Shown here: in pieces, positions 1-10,470 of the stretch
Numbering within the stretch: the first letter of the stretch is position 1
How the letters are laid out: each line of letters starts with the position of its first letter
Source of the DNA: Metaphire vulgaris
Lineage: Eukaryota; Annelida; Clitellata; Crassiclitellata; Megascolecidae
NCBI GenBank assembly: GCA_018105865.1
Contig: CM030859.1
Location: forward strand, 3,556,597 to 3,620,596
Length of the DNA: 64,000 bases
Direction of reading: 5' to 3'
Made by a program: the position numbers and the translations under genes
Notes under the pieces: model-generated
The model's database searches: none
Seen by the model: only the letters and a program-made list of their open reading frames with translations
Told to the model about the DNA's origin: nothing

Positions 1-779
1 CTTAAGCTGTCCAACACCGATTGTAGTCTGGCACTTCAGGGCACCATCGTCCGCCCTTCTTCCGTCGTCAGAGATCTCGGAGTACTGTTTGACAATGAAT
101 TGACCATGAAGCAGCATGTTGGACAGTTAGCCAAGAGCTGCTTCTATCACATACGACGTATCCGCCAGATTTGTCGAATCGCTGGCAAAGAAGTCGCCTC
201 GCAACTGGTTTCTGCGTTTGTTCTGTCCAGACTAGACTATTGTAATTCTGTTCTTGCCGGCCTCCCAAAGTCTACACTGGCCAACCTGCAGCGCGTACAA
301 AATGCTGCTGCACGTCTGGTGCTGGACCTAAAACCTCGAGACCACGTCACTCCAGCGCTTCGCGAACTCCATTGGCTTCCAGTCCAGTCACGGATACAAC
401 ACAAACTATGCACGCTGATGTTCTGTGCACAGAATGGCCTTTGTCCGACCTATCTGGCCGATCTGCTCCAGCCAACATCAACCGCCATTGGTAGACCAGG
501 CCTACGATCAGCATCTACTAGCCAATACCAGAAACCTCGTCTTCGGACAGTCATGGGGCAACGAGCCTTCTCGTACGCCGGACCCCATGCCTGGAACGCC
601 CTTCCACCAGCGCTACGGAGCATAAAGTCGCCCGTCGCTTTCCGTAAAAATTTGAAGACACACCTGTTTAATTGTGCATATAATAATTAACATAATTGAC
701 ATTAATTGTAATGCGCTTGCTAACATTTATTGATTAGGCGCAATATAAATAGCTAATTACATTTACATTTACATTTACA
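1..779 (+). mobile_element. 3' end of an L2/CR1-like LINE (5' end outside window)
   Basis: The frame is open from base 1 to the stop at 688-690. It encodes the C-terminal part of a non-LTR retrotransposon polyprotein, downstream of the reverse transcriptase core. Landmarks typical of L2/CR1-like elements are VRDLGVLFDNEL, SRLDYCNSVLAGLP, LQRVQNAAARLV, ELHWLPV and LKTHLFN. After the stop comes a short 3' UTR ending in an ATTTAC hexamer tail near 758-779, as in many L2-like elements. It is surely part of a longer element to the left. Confidence 0.85.
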
Positions 780-780
780 A

Positions 781-897
781 CATCTCAAGACGCATTTGTT
801 TAATGTTTCGTTCCCTGTACAGCGCCTTTGACTTTAGTCACTTAGCTATGTTACTGCGCTTAAGAAATTGTCAAGATTAATAATAATAATAATAATA
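781..897 (+). mobile_element. LINE 3' tail fragment with TAA repeat
   Basis: This starts with the coding end LKTHLFN of an L2/CR1-like LINE. A 3' UTR follows (gcgcctttgactttagtcac) and then a TAA microsatellite tail. It abuts the tail of the preceding LINE and is the insertion site of the next transposon. Confidence 0.6.
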
Positions 898-898
898 A

Positions 899-2723
899 CA
901 CTGGTCTACGTCAATTTTGCTGACTTGAAGACAACATGTGATCTTTATGTATTTTGGTGTGCTGAATCCAAAAATCACACCCATTTCCTCCCATCACGTC
1001 CAGTTTTCCCGCAAAACGCTGTTTACTGATTTACTGTTTACAGTAATAACGTGGCATTATGCATTATAATTCTTTAGCTATATTGAATATGCAAAAAGAT
1101 AAGGATGTGCAAAAAGATATGCTTAATATGCAGTGGACATAACTATTTAATAACACAACAGTTTAATAGGCAGTTTTAAGCTGCGGACGTCAGCATTTTA
1201 AGGCTTTAGGCCTTCATAAGCAGCGTGAAACCGACGGCAGCATTCAGTCGTTCATGAGGCTTACAAGTTGCAGTAAATGTAACTATTTTAACTAGTTTTC
1301 TGTAGAATATGTAAACCAGCACTTGAACACTTCGTGAGCAGTGCAGGAATGATCCTGACAAATTTTACTACATTTGTGGTTGTTTTACAGCACCTAAACA
1401 AAGGAGAGAGGTGTTTGAATTGTGCATAAAGCTTATCATGCATATTTCGCAGTTAAATTGGGTGACCATGAAAACGTGGGCACCGCATAAAGTGTGCAGG
1501 ACATTTGTTGAAAGCCTCAGACAGTTCATAATGTGACTAAAGGTCAGAGTTTTTCTCTGTCTTAGCTTTCTCTGGTCTTAGCTTTGGAGTTCCAATGGTG
1601 TGGCGAGAGCCTCGAAACCATGCATGTTGATAACTGCTACTTCTGCCTGGTAAATATTTCAGGCATGTCCACAAAGACAAAATCTTCCATCCAGTACCCA
1701 AATCACCCTCTGCTCTGAGACCAGTTGCTCACTGTGACGAAGTTCCTGTACCTATTTGCACTACTTTGGGTGTTTCTGACAACGATGAATTTAGTCAGTC
1801 AACAGACACGAATGGTGAAGATTTCATGGCCTCAGAAGTTGACACTGGAATGCACCAAGCATTCAACCAAGCTGAGTTGAATGACCTTATATGAGATCTA
1901 GATCTGCCGAAGTCGTCAGCAGAGTTACTGGGTTCAAGACTGAAGAAAAAGAACCTGTTCAGTGTTGGCTCCAGGAACCACGCTTATGTATCATGGCAGA
2001 GAGAATGATCTTTTGAAATATTTCCATATGGAGGAGGAGTTTGTATACTGCATCAACATCAAAGGACTTATTGAATCAATGGGATGTTATAGTTGTAGAC
2101 AAGATGCTTTTCACGACCTGATTACTGACTTACTTGGCAACTTAAGAGTCGAGAATTATGACCTTTCAGTTCAAAATTCGAAGATTGCTTTTCGAAGACT
2201 GGGAGCAAACATGAGTGTCAAGTTGCATTTCCTTCATAGCTACCTGAACTTCAAATCTTGAAGCTATGAGTGAAGAACAAGGAGAATGCTTCCATCAAGA
2301 CATCACGACCATGGAACGTAGATATCAAGGCAGATAGAACTCAAACATTGTGGCAGACTACTGCTGGTGTTTACAGTGTGACAACTGTGACCATAACTAT
2401 ACCGGAGCATCCAAAAAGAGAAGATTCCTTTCTCAAAACTTAAATTTATGCAACTAGCTATTACTCTTATTGCTCTCTTGGTTAGATGACAGACTCATTT
2501 TTTTGCTGAATAAAAAATATTACGTGTTATCGGTTCTTCAGAATTTCCTATTTTCCCTTATGTTTGACTTTAACACCTTTAATTAAGCATTCCTCATTTG
2601 CGAAAAAATTTGACGTATTGCATAATTTTTGACTTCATATCTGGAATCAGCACCTCTCAATTGGGTAAAATCAGCAAAAATACTTAAGTCAGCAGAAAAT
2701 TTTTTTTAAAATGTAGACCAGTG
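899..2723. mobile_element. TIR DNA transposon, 1.8 kb, decayed
   Basis: The ends are inverted copies of CACTGGTCTAC followed by a looser match that includes TGCTGACTT. TAATAA lies on both sides, but the element sits in a TAA repeat, so the target duplication is ambiguous (3 or 6 bp). It carries the broken gene described separately. The superfamily is not recognised. Confidence 0.65.
1342..2450 (+). pseudogene. Decayed transposon-encoded gene of an invertebrate-wide repeat family
   Basis: Pieces of one protein lie in order but in changing frames. A cysteine-containing N-terminal module (CRNDPDKFYYICGCF, then KTWAPHKVC) is at 1342-1500. WREPRNHA and NCYFCLV are near 1600-1650, and PVAHCDEVPVPICTTL near 1720-1770. 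DLDLPKSSAELLGSRLKKK is near 1896-1952, then LAPGTT with VYCINIKGLIESMG after a frameshift at about 1960. MSVKLHFLHSYLNF is at about 2211-2255, and GECFHQDITTMERRYQG with NIVADYCWC at about 2285-2370. This order matches hypothetical proteins I recall from many arthropod genomes. The central segment between LIESMG and ENYDL is deleted and there are in-frame stops. The function in the intact family is unknown to me; a transposase role is inferred from the TIRs only. Confidence 0.6.
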
Positions 2724-2739
2724 TAATAAAAGCCTCTGT

Positions 2740-3030
2740 AGAAAAACACTGGAGTGAACTAAAGGAAGCAATTACAGAAGGAGCTCTGAAAACAGTGGGA
2801 AGGAAAAAGCAACCCCACAAAAGGAATGGGTCAGTCAAGAAGTCAAACACCTCTGTGAACAAAGAAGAATATTAAGGATAGAATCATCCGACAAGAGACA
2901 AATCAACTGGATAACAAGAGAAATTAAAAGAAAACTAAAGAGGGATAAAGAGGGATGGCTGCAAAATAAATGTACAGAAATACAAAATAATTTCAACGCG
3001 AACAGGACAGAAAGATAAGCGATGATTTTG
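2740..3030 (+). mobile_element. RTE-like LINE fragment (linker before RT)
   Basis: Translation gives a piece of the region between endonuclease and reverse transcriptase. The words are LKEAITEGAL, VGRKKQ, KEWVSQEVKHLCEQRR and WITREIKRKLKRDKEGW. This is the usual layout of RTE-type LINEs. There is no complete ORF. Confidence 0.6.
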
Positions 3031-3081
3031 AAATTAAAATTACTACAATAAAGAAAAACATAGGCTGCGGAATAGTTAACG

Positions 3082-3401
3082 TAGTGGCGTAGCCAGGATT
3101 TACGGAAGGGGGAGTTTTGATTCCTATTGATTGTGACCAAACTTTGGAAAATTTTTCTTATTTCTTTTTAGGAGCTGACGAGCAAAAAAGGTCGTCGCCC
3201 TCGTATTCTAGTATTCTTTCTAGTTTTTTCTATTTTCTATAACACTTAAAATGTTTTCAATCGACAGCCAGCCAAGGGGGAGGGGGTTTGACCCCCAAAA
3301 TCGCGTCCGAAAATGATAAATGTGTGGAAAAGCATGTAAAAAATTTTCGTCGGCAGCCAAGGGGGGTTTAACCCTCCAAACCCCCCTTGTCTACGCCACT
3401 G
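3082..3401. mobile_element. hAT-type MITE, TAGTGGCGTAG...CTACGCCACTG
   Basis: 320 bp with terminal inverted repeats. It is flanked by AGTTAACG (3074-3081) and AGTTAAAG (3402-3409), a 7/8 match to an 8-bp target duplication as expected for hAT elements. The interior is G-rich, with gggggagggggttt-like runs. It belongs to the same family as the element at 5661-6022. Confidence 0.8.
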
Positions 3402-3477
3402 AGTTAAAGAGACAGAGCGAAGTGTCTCTTAGATTAGCATCAACATTTAACAGACAATTTAATTAACAACAGCTTAC

Positions 3478-3520
3478 CAGCGAAGAAACCGAAGCAGAAT
3501 ATTAAAACTATCATTGCCAT
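3478..3520 (-). CDS. Possible signal-peptide exon of another receptor gene
   Basis: On the - strand an ATG at 3520-3518 opens MAMIVLIFCFGFFA, a compact hydrophobic leader. It ends at a consensus donor (G|GTAAGC) in phase 1. The same length class and phase occur in exon 1 of the Ig gene at 6854-6914. The rest of the gene would lie to the left of 3478. I see no Ig exon between 1 and 3400, so it would have to be outside the window or lost. The sequence supports only a leader-plus-donor pattern. Confidence 0.3.
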
Positions 3521-3792
3521 TGTGTTTAGAACACGAGTCCAAAATAGTAGAACTTTGATATCTAAACACAAGTAATAAGCATCAGTCAGTGGTTAAACAT
3601 GGGGACACTGATGAACATTAAAAATAAAAATTGATGTGGTTTTTCAGCAGCTGAAATGAAAAGCGGATTTCATTTTAAGTCAATCAATGAACACCTAGAT
3701 ATTAATGCAACATCGCCTGTGCGTTCGAGGTTATTATCAGTGAAATTAATTCACTGCTGGACAATTTTAGATACATCTGGGATCACTGAAAC

Positions 3793-4062
3793 GAAGTCCA
3801 TTGTGACTACTACTTACCATTGTTCTTCGAATATTTTAATTCGTGACGAGTGCATATACGCATACAGTGAGTCCATGTGTTTATACCCAGAATTTATGGA
3901 CCGCAGAAATCACTCAATGGTTCTAAAAAGACTGCTGTAGCCCTACCCACGAATCCACTTCCCTCTGGCCACCTATACTCCTGTCATCTCTGCTGAAAAG
4001 GTCTGTCATGTGCAACTGACTGTGGCTGAAATTACTCATGCCTGCTTTGCTCTCACTTATGC
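3793..4062. repeat. Outer end of left arm of the inverted duplication
   Basis: The reverse complement of this stretch matches 63061-63329. Landmarks are TTGTGACTACTACTTACC, a block around ttcgaatattttaattcgtgac, and tgcctgctttgctctcac at 4038-4055. No gene is evident in it. Confidence 0.75.
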
Positions 4063-4066
4063 ACGT

Positions 4067-4068
4067 GC

Positions 4069-4155
<87 letters not shown>

Positions 4156-4190
4156 AATCAACAACAACAACAACATCATCATCATCATCA
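4067..4190. repeat. (CAT)n / (CAA)n microsatellite
   Basis: About 30 CAT units, then a short CAACAACAA block, then CAT again. The open frames across it are repeat artefacts. Confidence 0.95.
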
Positions 4191-4429
4191 TACAGTAGTT
4201 GCTTTCTATCAGCTCATTAGCGGCAATAGCTAGACACAAAAAATTTTCCATTTATCTTTTACCGCTGTTAGTCTCATTCCATCTATTATTGTTATCTGAT
4301 ATCTTTCAAAGTCTTCTTAGATGTTATCTATCCATTTTTCCTGGGCCTTCCTCTTCCTCTCTTGCCTTCTTTGTATGTATAGAGTGCTTTATATGGGAGT
4401 CTGTTGTTTTTCATTCTATTTTTACGTGT

Positions 4430-4660
4430 CTATTCTATTCTATTCTATTCTATTCTATTCTATTCTATTCTATTCTATTCTATTCTATTCTATTCTATTC
4501 TATTCTATTCTATTCTATTCTATTCTATTCTATTCTATTCTATTCTATTCTATTCTATTCTATTCTATTCTATTCTATTCTATTCTATTCTATTCTATTC
4601 TATTCTATTCTATTCTATTCTATTCTATTCTATTCTATTCTATTCTATTCTATTCTGTTC
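4430..4660. repeat. (TTCTA)n pentanucleotide array, LINE tail
   Basis: About 46 uninterrupted TATTC units. On the - strand it directly follows the 3' end of the LINE at 4661-5285 and reads as its (AATAG)n tail. Confidence 0.95.
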
Positions 4661-5285
4661 TACACGACTATTTATATAGCGCGGTAACATAGCTGGGGCC
4701 AAAGTCAAGAGCGCTTTACTTAGAGCAATCGTACGATCTTTTAAAGAGGTGCGCCCAAGTTTGATGGCGAAATACTCGAAGGAGGTGACCGCAGTCACCA
4801 GGAGGTGACCGCAGTCACCGAGTCCGGGAGCGCATTCCATAACAGAGGGTGGCCTCGTGTCACGGATGTCTCTCCGAATTTCACCATCTTCGACGGAGGG
4901 GGACATGTAGTAGGAGTCGGGTGCTGGATCTCAGTTGAAGACGTCGATCAGTCATCGTTGGCCGGTGCACCAGGGCTGATAGATACTCCTGACAGGTTGG
5001 ATTATGTATTAGGGCTCGGAAGGTCAGCCAGCATCGTTTGTAGACGGTGCGCTCCGGAATCCGGAGCCAATGGAGCCTGTCCCTGAGCAGTGGTGTCACG
5101 TGGTCGTGCCATCTGACGCCGAAGATTAGCCGAGCAGATGCATTAAGGACTGACTGACTGCAGACGGGATAGCTGGTAGTCAGGTAGACCCATAAGATTG
5201 CTATTGCAATAGCCCGCTCGCGAGAGGATGAGAGTGCGTACGAGAACTATTGCAGCCGCTGTCGATATAGGCTTATATCGGCGGA
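4661..5285 (-). mobile_element. L2-like LINE 3' fragment
   Basis: The - strand encodes the C-terminal domain in pieces: LNASARLIFGVRWHDHVTPLL, LRDRLHWL, NPTCQEYLSALV, LLHVPP and LLWNALPDSVT. A UTR with gcgctatataaatagtcg follows, then the pentanucleotide tail. Frameshifts are present. An 18-bp unit, ggaggtgaccgcagtcac, is tandemly doubled at 4781-4818. Confidence 0.7.
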
Positions 5286-5299
5286 TCTCTTTGGTCCAA

Positions 5300-5605
<306 letters not shown>

Positions 5606-6130
5606 CTTCCAGAGCTGGTAGAAGCGCGTTCTTGTTACGTTGCTCAAGTGGCCTACAAACCAGAGGCGTAGCTACCATATAGCAAGAATATGCAAGGCAT
5701 TAGGGCCCAGAAGAACTGAGGCCCTTTTTGACCACCAATGTAAAAAAGGAAAGTAAATAATAACAAAATTAAATAATTAAATAAACATTAAAAATCAGTC
5801 TTAATCAGATAAATTTAGTAGGCATTAAATATGACAGCCCTACAAAAACAAAGCCGTTTTACAGTTTTCAGTTTCCGGAATCCGGTGACAGACGACGCGT
5901 TATTATTAAGTGTTAAAATTTTTAAAGCCTTAGTGCACTGTTCGTCATGTTGTGACTTTTTAAGTTGAAGGGGCCCATTAATAATTTTCGCATTGTGGCC
6001 TAAAATCCTAGCTACGCCACTGATACAAACAATAATGTGTCATCCAGGAGTACACCGAGAAGACGCGCCTCAGTGGAAGGGATAATATCGACATCGCCGA
6101 ACGTGAACGGAGTGCGGTTTATCTGGTCCA
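5606..6130 (-). mobile_element. L2-like LINE fragment, split by a MITE
   Basis: The - strand at 6130-6023 encodes TPFTFGDVDIIPS, EARLLGVLLDDTLLFV. Across the MITE the frame continues with GHLSNVTRTRFYQLWK at 5660-5606. Removing the MITE and one target copy restores the typical RT C-terminal segment. This independently confirms the MITE borders. Confidence 0.65.
5661..6022. mobile_element. hAT-type MITE with 8-bp target duplication
   Basis: The ends are CAGAGGCGTAGCTA and TAGCTACGCCACTG. The flanks are CTACAAAC (5653-5660) and ATACAAAC (6023-6030), matching at 7 of 8. It interrupts a LINE coding segment. It belongs to the same CAGTGGCGTAGC family as 3082-3401 and 62691-63060. Confidence 0.85.
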
Positions 6131-6131
6131 T

Positions 6132-6250
6132 ACCATCCAGTGTTTAATCTAGGCCGTTTCCGGTGGAAATTGCCCTTCCACCCGGAAATTTCAAATTCCT
6201 CCCCGGAAATTTTGGAATACTACATGGACTAACAGCGGCCCCGTTATTAA
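6132..6250. repeat. Dispersed repeat, CCAGTGTTTAATCTAGGCCG end
   Basis: This shares its start and most of its body (ccgtttccgg, gaaattgcccttcc, tactacatggactaacagc) with 19672-19780. It is one end of a small TIR element. The other end is missing here. Confidence 0.55.
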
Positions 6251-6254
6251 AAGG

Positions 6255-6494
6255 TCGTCACTTAAACTTATAGAAAATCTTGAAAAGCAAAACAGGTCGT
6301 CCCTAGGCTGTTCGGCGCCTAAATAATCCTGATAGCGTCCCGCTCGACTTCATTAAAACTCTGAAAAGCAAAAATAGTCGTCACAACTATATCGATGCTT
6401 CGTTTTACTTTTTTGGAATCATAAACCCGATTTTGGACCCTCACCTCGGCGCCCGGGGACATATGTATTCCTCTATTCCCCTAGCTACGGCTCT
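6255..6494. mobile_element. 5'-truncated hAT MITE copy in left arm
   Basis: Reverse-complement match to the interior and one end of the element at 62691-63060, including ggtcgtcccta and tcctgatagcg. It ends in CTAGCTACGGCTCTG. Confidence 0.6.
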
Positions 6495-6853
6495 GCATAG
6501 TAATAAGTATTTGCTGAATATAAAACGCATATAGGCCTATTATAAATAGAATATCAACTTAGTTCTACTCAAGCGGATAATCCTTTATGGCCTAGCCACA
6601 TCTTCTTATGTATACATCGACTTCTTCTATCGTAGTCACTTGTATTATGAGCCTCTTCAAGTATTTTAAGCTTTGAATGGCGACTCAGAAAGCATGCCAC
6701 GACACGCTCTGATATTCAGCCTAAGTCTCTCGGGTAGGTCTATAGGCCTGCGCTTTGTTGTCGGCGCAAGGTATGCATTGGAGCAGTTGCAGTGTTCTCT
6801 TTGGCGTTTTGATTCGTATGAATTTTGCTTTTACATGTAAATTAAGACGTAGA

Positions 6854-6914
6854 ATGTTGCGTTTTAACAAGAAATCTTTGATTATTATAGTGACTGTGAT
6901 CTTTCTTTCTAGCG
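6854..6914 (+). CDS. Ig gene exon 1: signal peptide
   Basis: This encodes MLRFNKKSLIIIVTVIFLSS and ends G|GTGAGT in phase 1. A basic start followed by a run of I/V/L/F is a standard leader. The exon is the same length (61 nt) as its inverted copy at 42042-42102. Confidence 0.75.
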
Positions 6915-7357
6915 GTGAGTATTCACGCATTCTAAGACAATAAGGCTCCTGTATTAAAATTAAGATCAAAGGTTCATGGCCAGGTACTTCTGTTTAATGA
7001 GAAAATGAAAGTGCCATATATCAACTGCGCAAAAGCTTGCCTAGCTGCGAGTGTAGCACTTAAACGTTTCGATGAAGATTTTCCTAGAGACACTAATATT
7101 GAATTTGACTAAGTCCGGGTAATAAGTCTAGTTAGATGAGCGCTCTGAAGCAGTTTATGGAAAGAGTTAGCGCTATGCAATCGAAGTGCCGTTGGTTCGA
7201 ATCTGATCCAATTCATTTGCGTGGCAACCATTATGAGGGTGTTATGGGTTAATTAAATGCGAGAAAGCGAGAAAGACTATGCGATGGCCATCTTAGTCAC
7301 TTTCATTCAATGATGAAATGTTTTCTAATATGACTGTATCAAAACGCGAATTCTGAC

Positions 7358-7396
<39 letters not shown>

Positions 7397-10300
7397 CTTG
7401 TCCAGAAATAACTGGCCCCCTAAACATTTTGCTATAAGCCTAACAGGCGTAAACCTGAATGGAATTACATACAATTTTATCCACATGAACCGTTTCTGGT
7501 AAGGATGCTACATTTTATTTGAATCAACAAAGCAGTTTTAGATATTTTTACTTTTTTCTCAAAGAGGTGAAAACTTTCATGGCGCCATTTTGATCAAGAA
7601 ACAATAGACAGGGCTGTAAATCAGTGGCGGGATCGACTGTGCTAATGCATCCGAGCGAAAGGAGGACACGTTGAGTAGGCAGAGATGGACATGGGTTGGG
7701 TTAACCCATGGGTTGGGTTGGGTTGAATTGGGTCATAAATTTAGGCAGTTGTGGTGGGTTGGGTTGCAAAACGCTGATTTGCACGAGGTACAGTGCACAC
7801 ACCATATATTGGTTATATAAAAAATGGTTCTGGAAGATTGCCACCAAAATTTTTTATACATAAAAATCCTTTCAGAAAAAAGCCATGCGAAGTGATTCAG
7901 GCCAGGTCAGGCCATCGTCCTCCAGCTGTGTCCAGCTATCGATTTATCCATGACATCTCTCTCAAAGTTCTCTGTCCTTTCCTACAGGCATTTGTTCTAG
8001 TCATTCGGTGTCTTCCGTCAGTTCTTCCGTTGAGATTCAGCCCTGCCATGTGCAGATCCTCTTCCAATCCGTCCACCCGTCGCTTTTTTCGGTCTTCCTT
8101 TAGATTTTCTCCCCTCTGGCTTGTAGTTGAAAATTCGTTTTGGGTTTCTTATTTCTTCCATTCTGAGTATGTGTCCAGTCCATTTCATTCTTCTCTTTCT
8201 GATGACTTCCATGATGTTCAGTTGCAGTGGTCTCTCTCTAACTTCTTCATTTGTTATATGTTCTTTGTATCCTTAGTATTCTTCAAAGGCATTTATTTTC
8301 TGTTGCTGTTATTTGTTTCTTTAATTCTTTTTTATGGTCCAAGATTCACTTCCATATAGTAGTATTGGTATTACGAAAGTGTTGAGAATTCTTAGTTTTG
8401 TTTTCTTCCCAATGTCATGTCTTTTGAAAATTTTTGTGTGCAGTCTGTTGAATGTAGATCCTGCCATTGCTATTCTTCTTTTGATCTCCAAATCTGAACC
8501 TCCCTCTGCTTCCAAATCACTTTCCAAGTAAACTAAATTCTTCACTATTTCAATTTCTTTTCCATTGTGCGTTACTATTGGCCAATCTTCCACTTTCTTT
8601 ATATTTGGCATGATTTTTATTTTATTAGTGTTTATTTGTAATCCAAATTTTTCCACTCTCCGTTATTAAGGCCACTGTTAATTCTACAATCCTTGAGAGG
8701 CATTATGCTAGTAGACACGTATTATCAGCATATTCTGCATCATCTACTGTAGATTTTCTAGGCGGCTTTAGAGATTTCCCAACCCACTTGTTTTTTCAAT
8801 CCGTCTCGGCGAAGTGGTTACGATACCAATAATCGATTTTCAGCCATTCATTTTGAAGCTCCGCCAATTTCCAATGATCCCTGTGTTTGCAATGACCATC
8901 ACCACGCAGGGTCAAGCATGTGAACATGTAGGAATATACATCATTTCAGCAAACGAGTATTTTATCATGGTCAACTATATGAGGCATTATCGCGAATAAG
9001 AAACCCGGCGAACATCAAACTGCTCATCAAGCTATGTTGCTGTTTATGACAAGTCCCTGGACAAACTGCTAGAACATTTACAAAATAAGTAGGCTATTAT
9101 ATCGGAAACCATTAGGTCGAATAAAATTTTGGCGGCAGACACGCTGACGGAAAGGGTTCTAGCTCCGTTGGAGCCCATTATAAGGTCGATTGAGCCTTAC
9201 CCACTAGATGGCGCTGGTTAAAAACGAGGAGCAGCGTTTAGCTGTGAGGTAAAGCGTAGGTCTAGACGTTTGACTGGTAACCTACTCTGTAATAATGGTG
9301 AAACCACCTGAGTAGCTGTATGCTATTGAACCGGAGATCGCGCCCGCCCCAAGGCTCAAAATCGGGTATGAGAAACCTTTACCTTTAAGAAATCAGCAAA
9401 TTGTTCTCGTCATGCTTGACGGGAGAACTGCTAGCCTTAATTATTATCGTAATCACCCTACCCTAATGTTTCGTTTTCAAAGCATACCATTGTTGCGTTT
9501 TTCAGTTGAGGCAGACTTCATCGTCTTTCCAAGTGACACCGAAGCAGCCGTTGGTGACAATGCAACGTTGTACTGCACCAGCAGCCTTGGACGCTGTGAA
9601 TGGCATCATCTGCAGATCGGAGCCAATGGTCACGAAATTGTCTATCAAGGAGGTTACATCTACAACGGATACAGAGGAAGATTCAGCGTTACAGAGAAGA
9701 ACGGCAATGCGTGCAATCTACAGATAGAGAACGTCTCAAATAACGACGCAGGACTGTTTACGTGCATGGAAACATCAAAACAGGCAACACAGACGACAGC
9801 TGAACTCATTGTGTTTGGTAAGTTAAACGGAAAGAAATAGTTAATGCAAAACTTCAAATGTATTGAAAATTACATCTTTAACGCATTGAAGACTTCAGGA
9901 AAATCAGCAGTTGCAGATTCTAGAGTAGGGGTACTCAAGTTTTTTGGAAGCTGGCCAACATTCCGTTTCCATTATTCGTGAGGCACTGTTATAACGGAAG
10001 TCCTTTTAATGCTACGGCTTAGTAGGCAAATGTTATACGTGAACCAACGCAAAGATAAAATGACAATAGTCAAAATACAAGAAATAAATTTTTTACTTGT
10101 CACAGCATATTGGCGAACCTCCACCTGAGAAAGTTTTTAAGGTCCACTACAGTCACTACAGTGTAGTTCTCGAAGCGGGGTCTGGCCCCAGTCGCAGAAA
10201 TTATGATTAGGCCTAATGTTAAAAAATAGACGGTGAGCTCTGGTGCATATTTGGAAGACTTTAATTAAGATTTCTTACTGAATAATCAAAAACTGTAATA

Positions 10301-10425
10301 AAGCATGAACACTTCGAAGACGGAAACGGAAATACATCAACGTATGGTTGCAATGACAACAGTAAGCAAGTAGCCTAAGCTAATATTTATAAGAAGAAGA
10401 AGGAGAAGAAGAAGAAGAAGAAGAA

Positions 10426-10470
<45 letters not shown>

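Noticed and set aside
4010..4251. Long poly-isoleucine / poly-methionine frames
   Set aside because: They are frames through a CAT microsatellite. The same applies to frames over 5485-5605, 21199-21330, 10389-10470 and 29321-29420.
4199..4692. Three open frames of repeating SILFY-type residues
   Set aside because: A pentanucleotide repeat is open in all frames when its units lack stops. No protein is implied.
7145..7215. Functional tRNA gene
   Set aside because: A B-box-like word is present but no cloverleaf closes. Treated as a possible SINE head.
7793..8359. 188-codon + strand frame in intron 1
   Set aside because: It is the antisense of an RTE-like LINE fragment whose coding strand is -.
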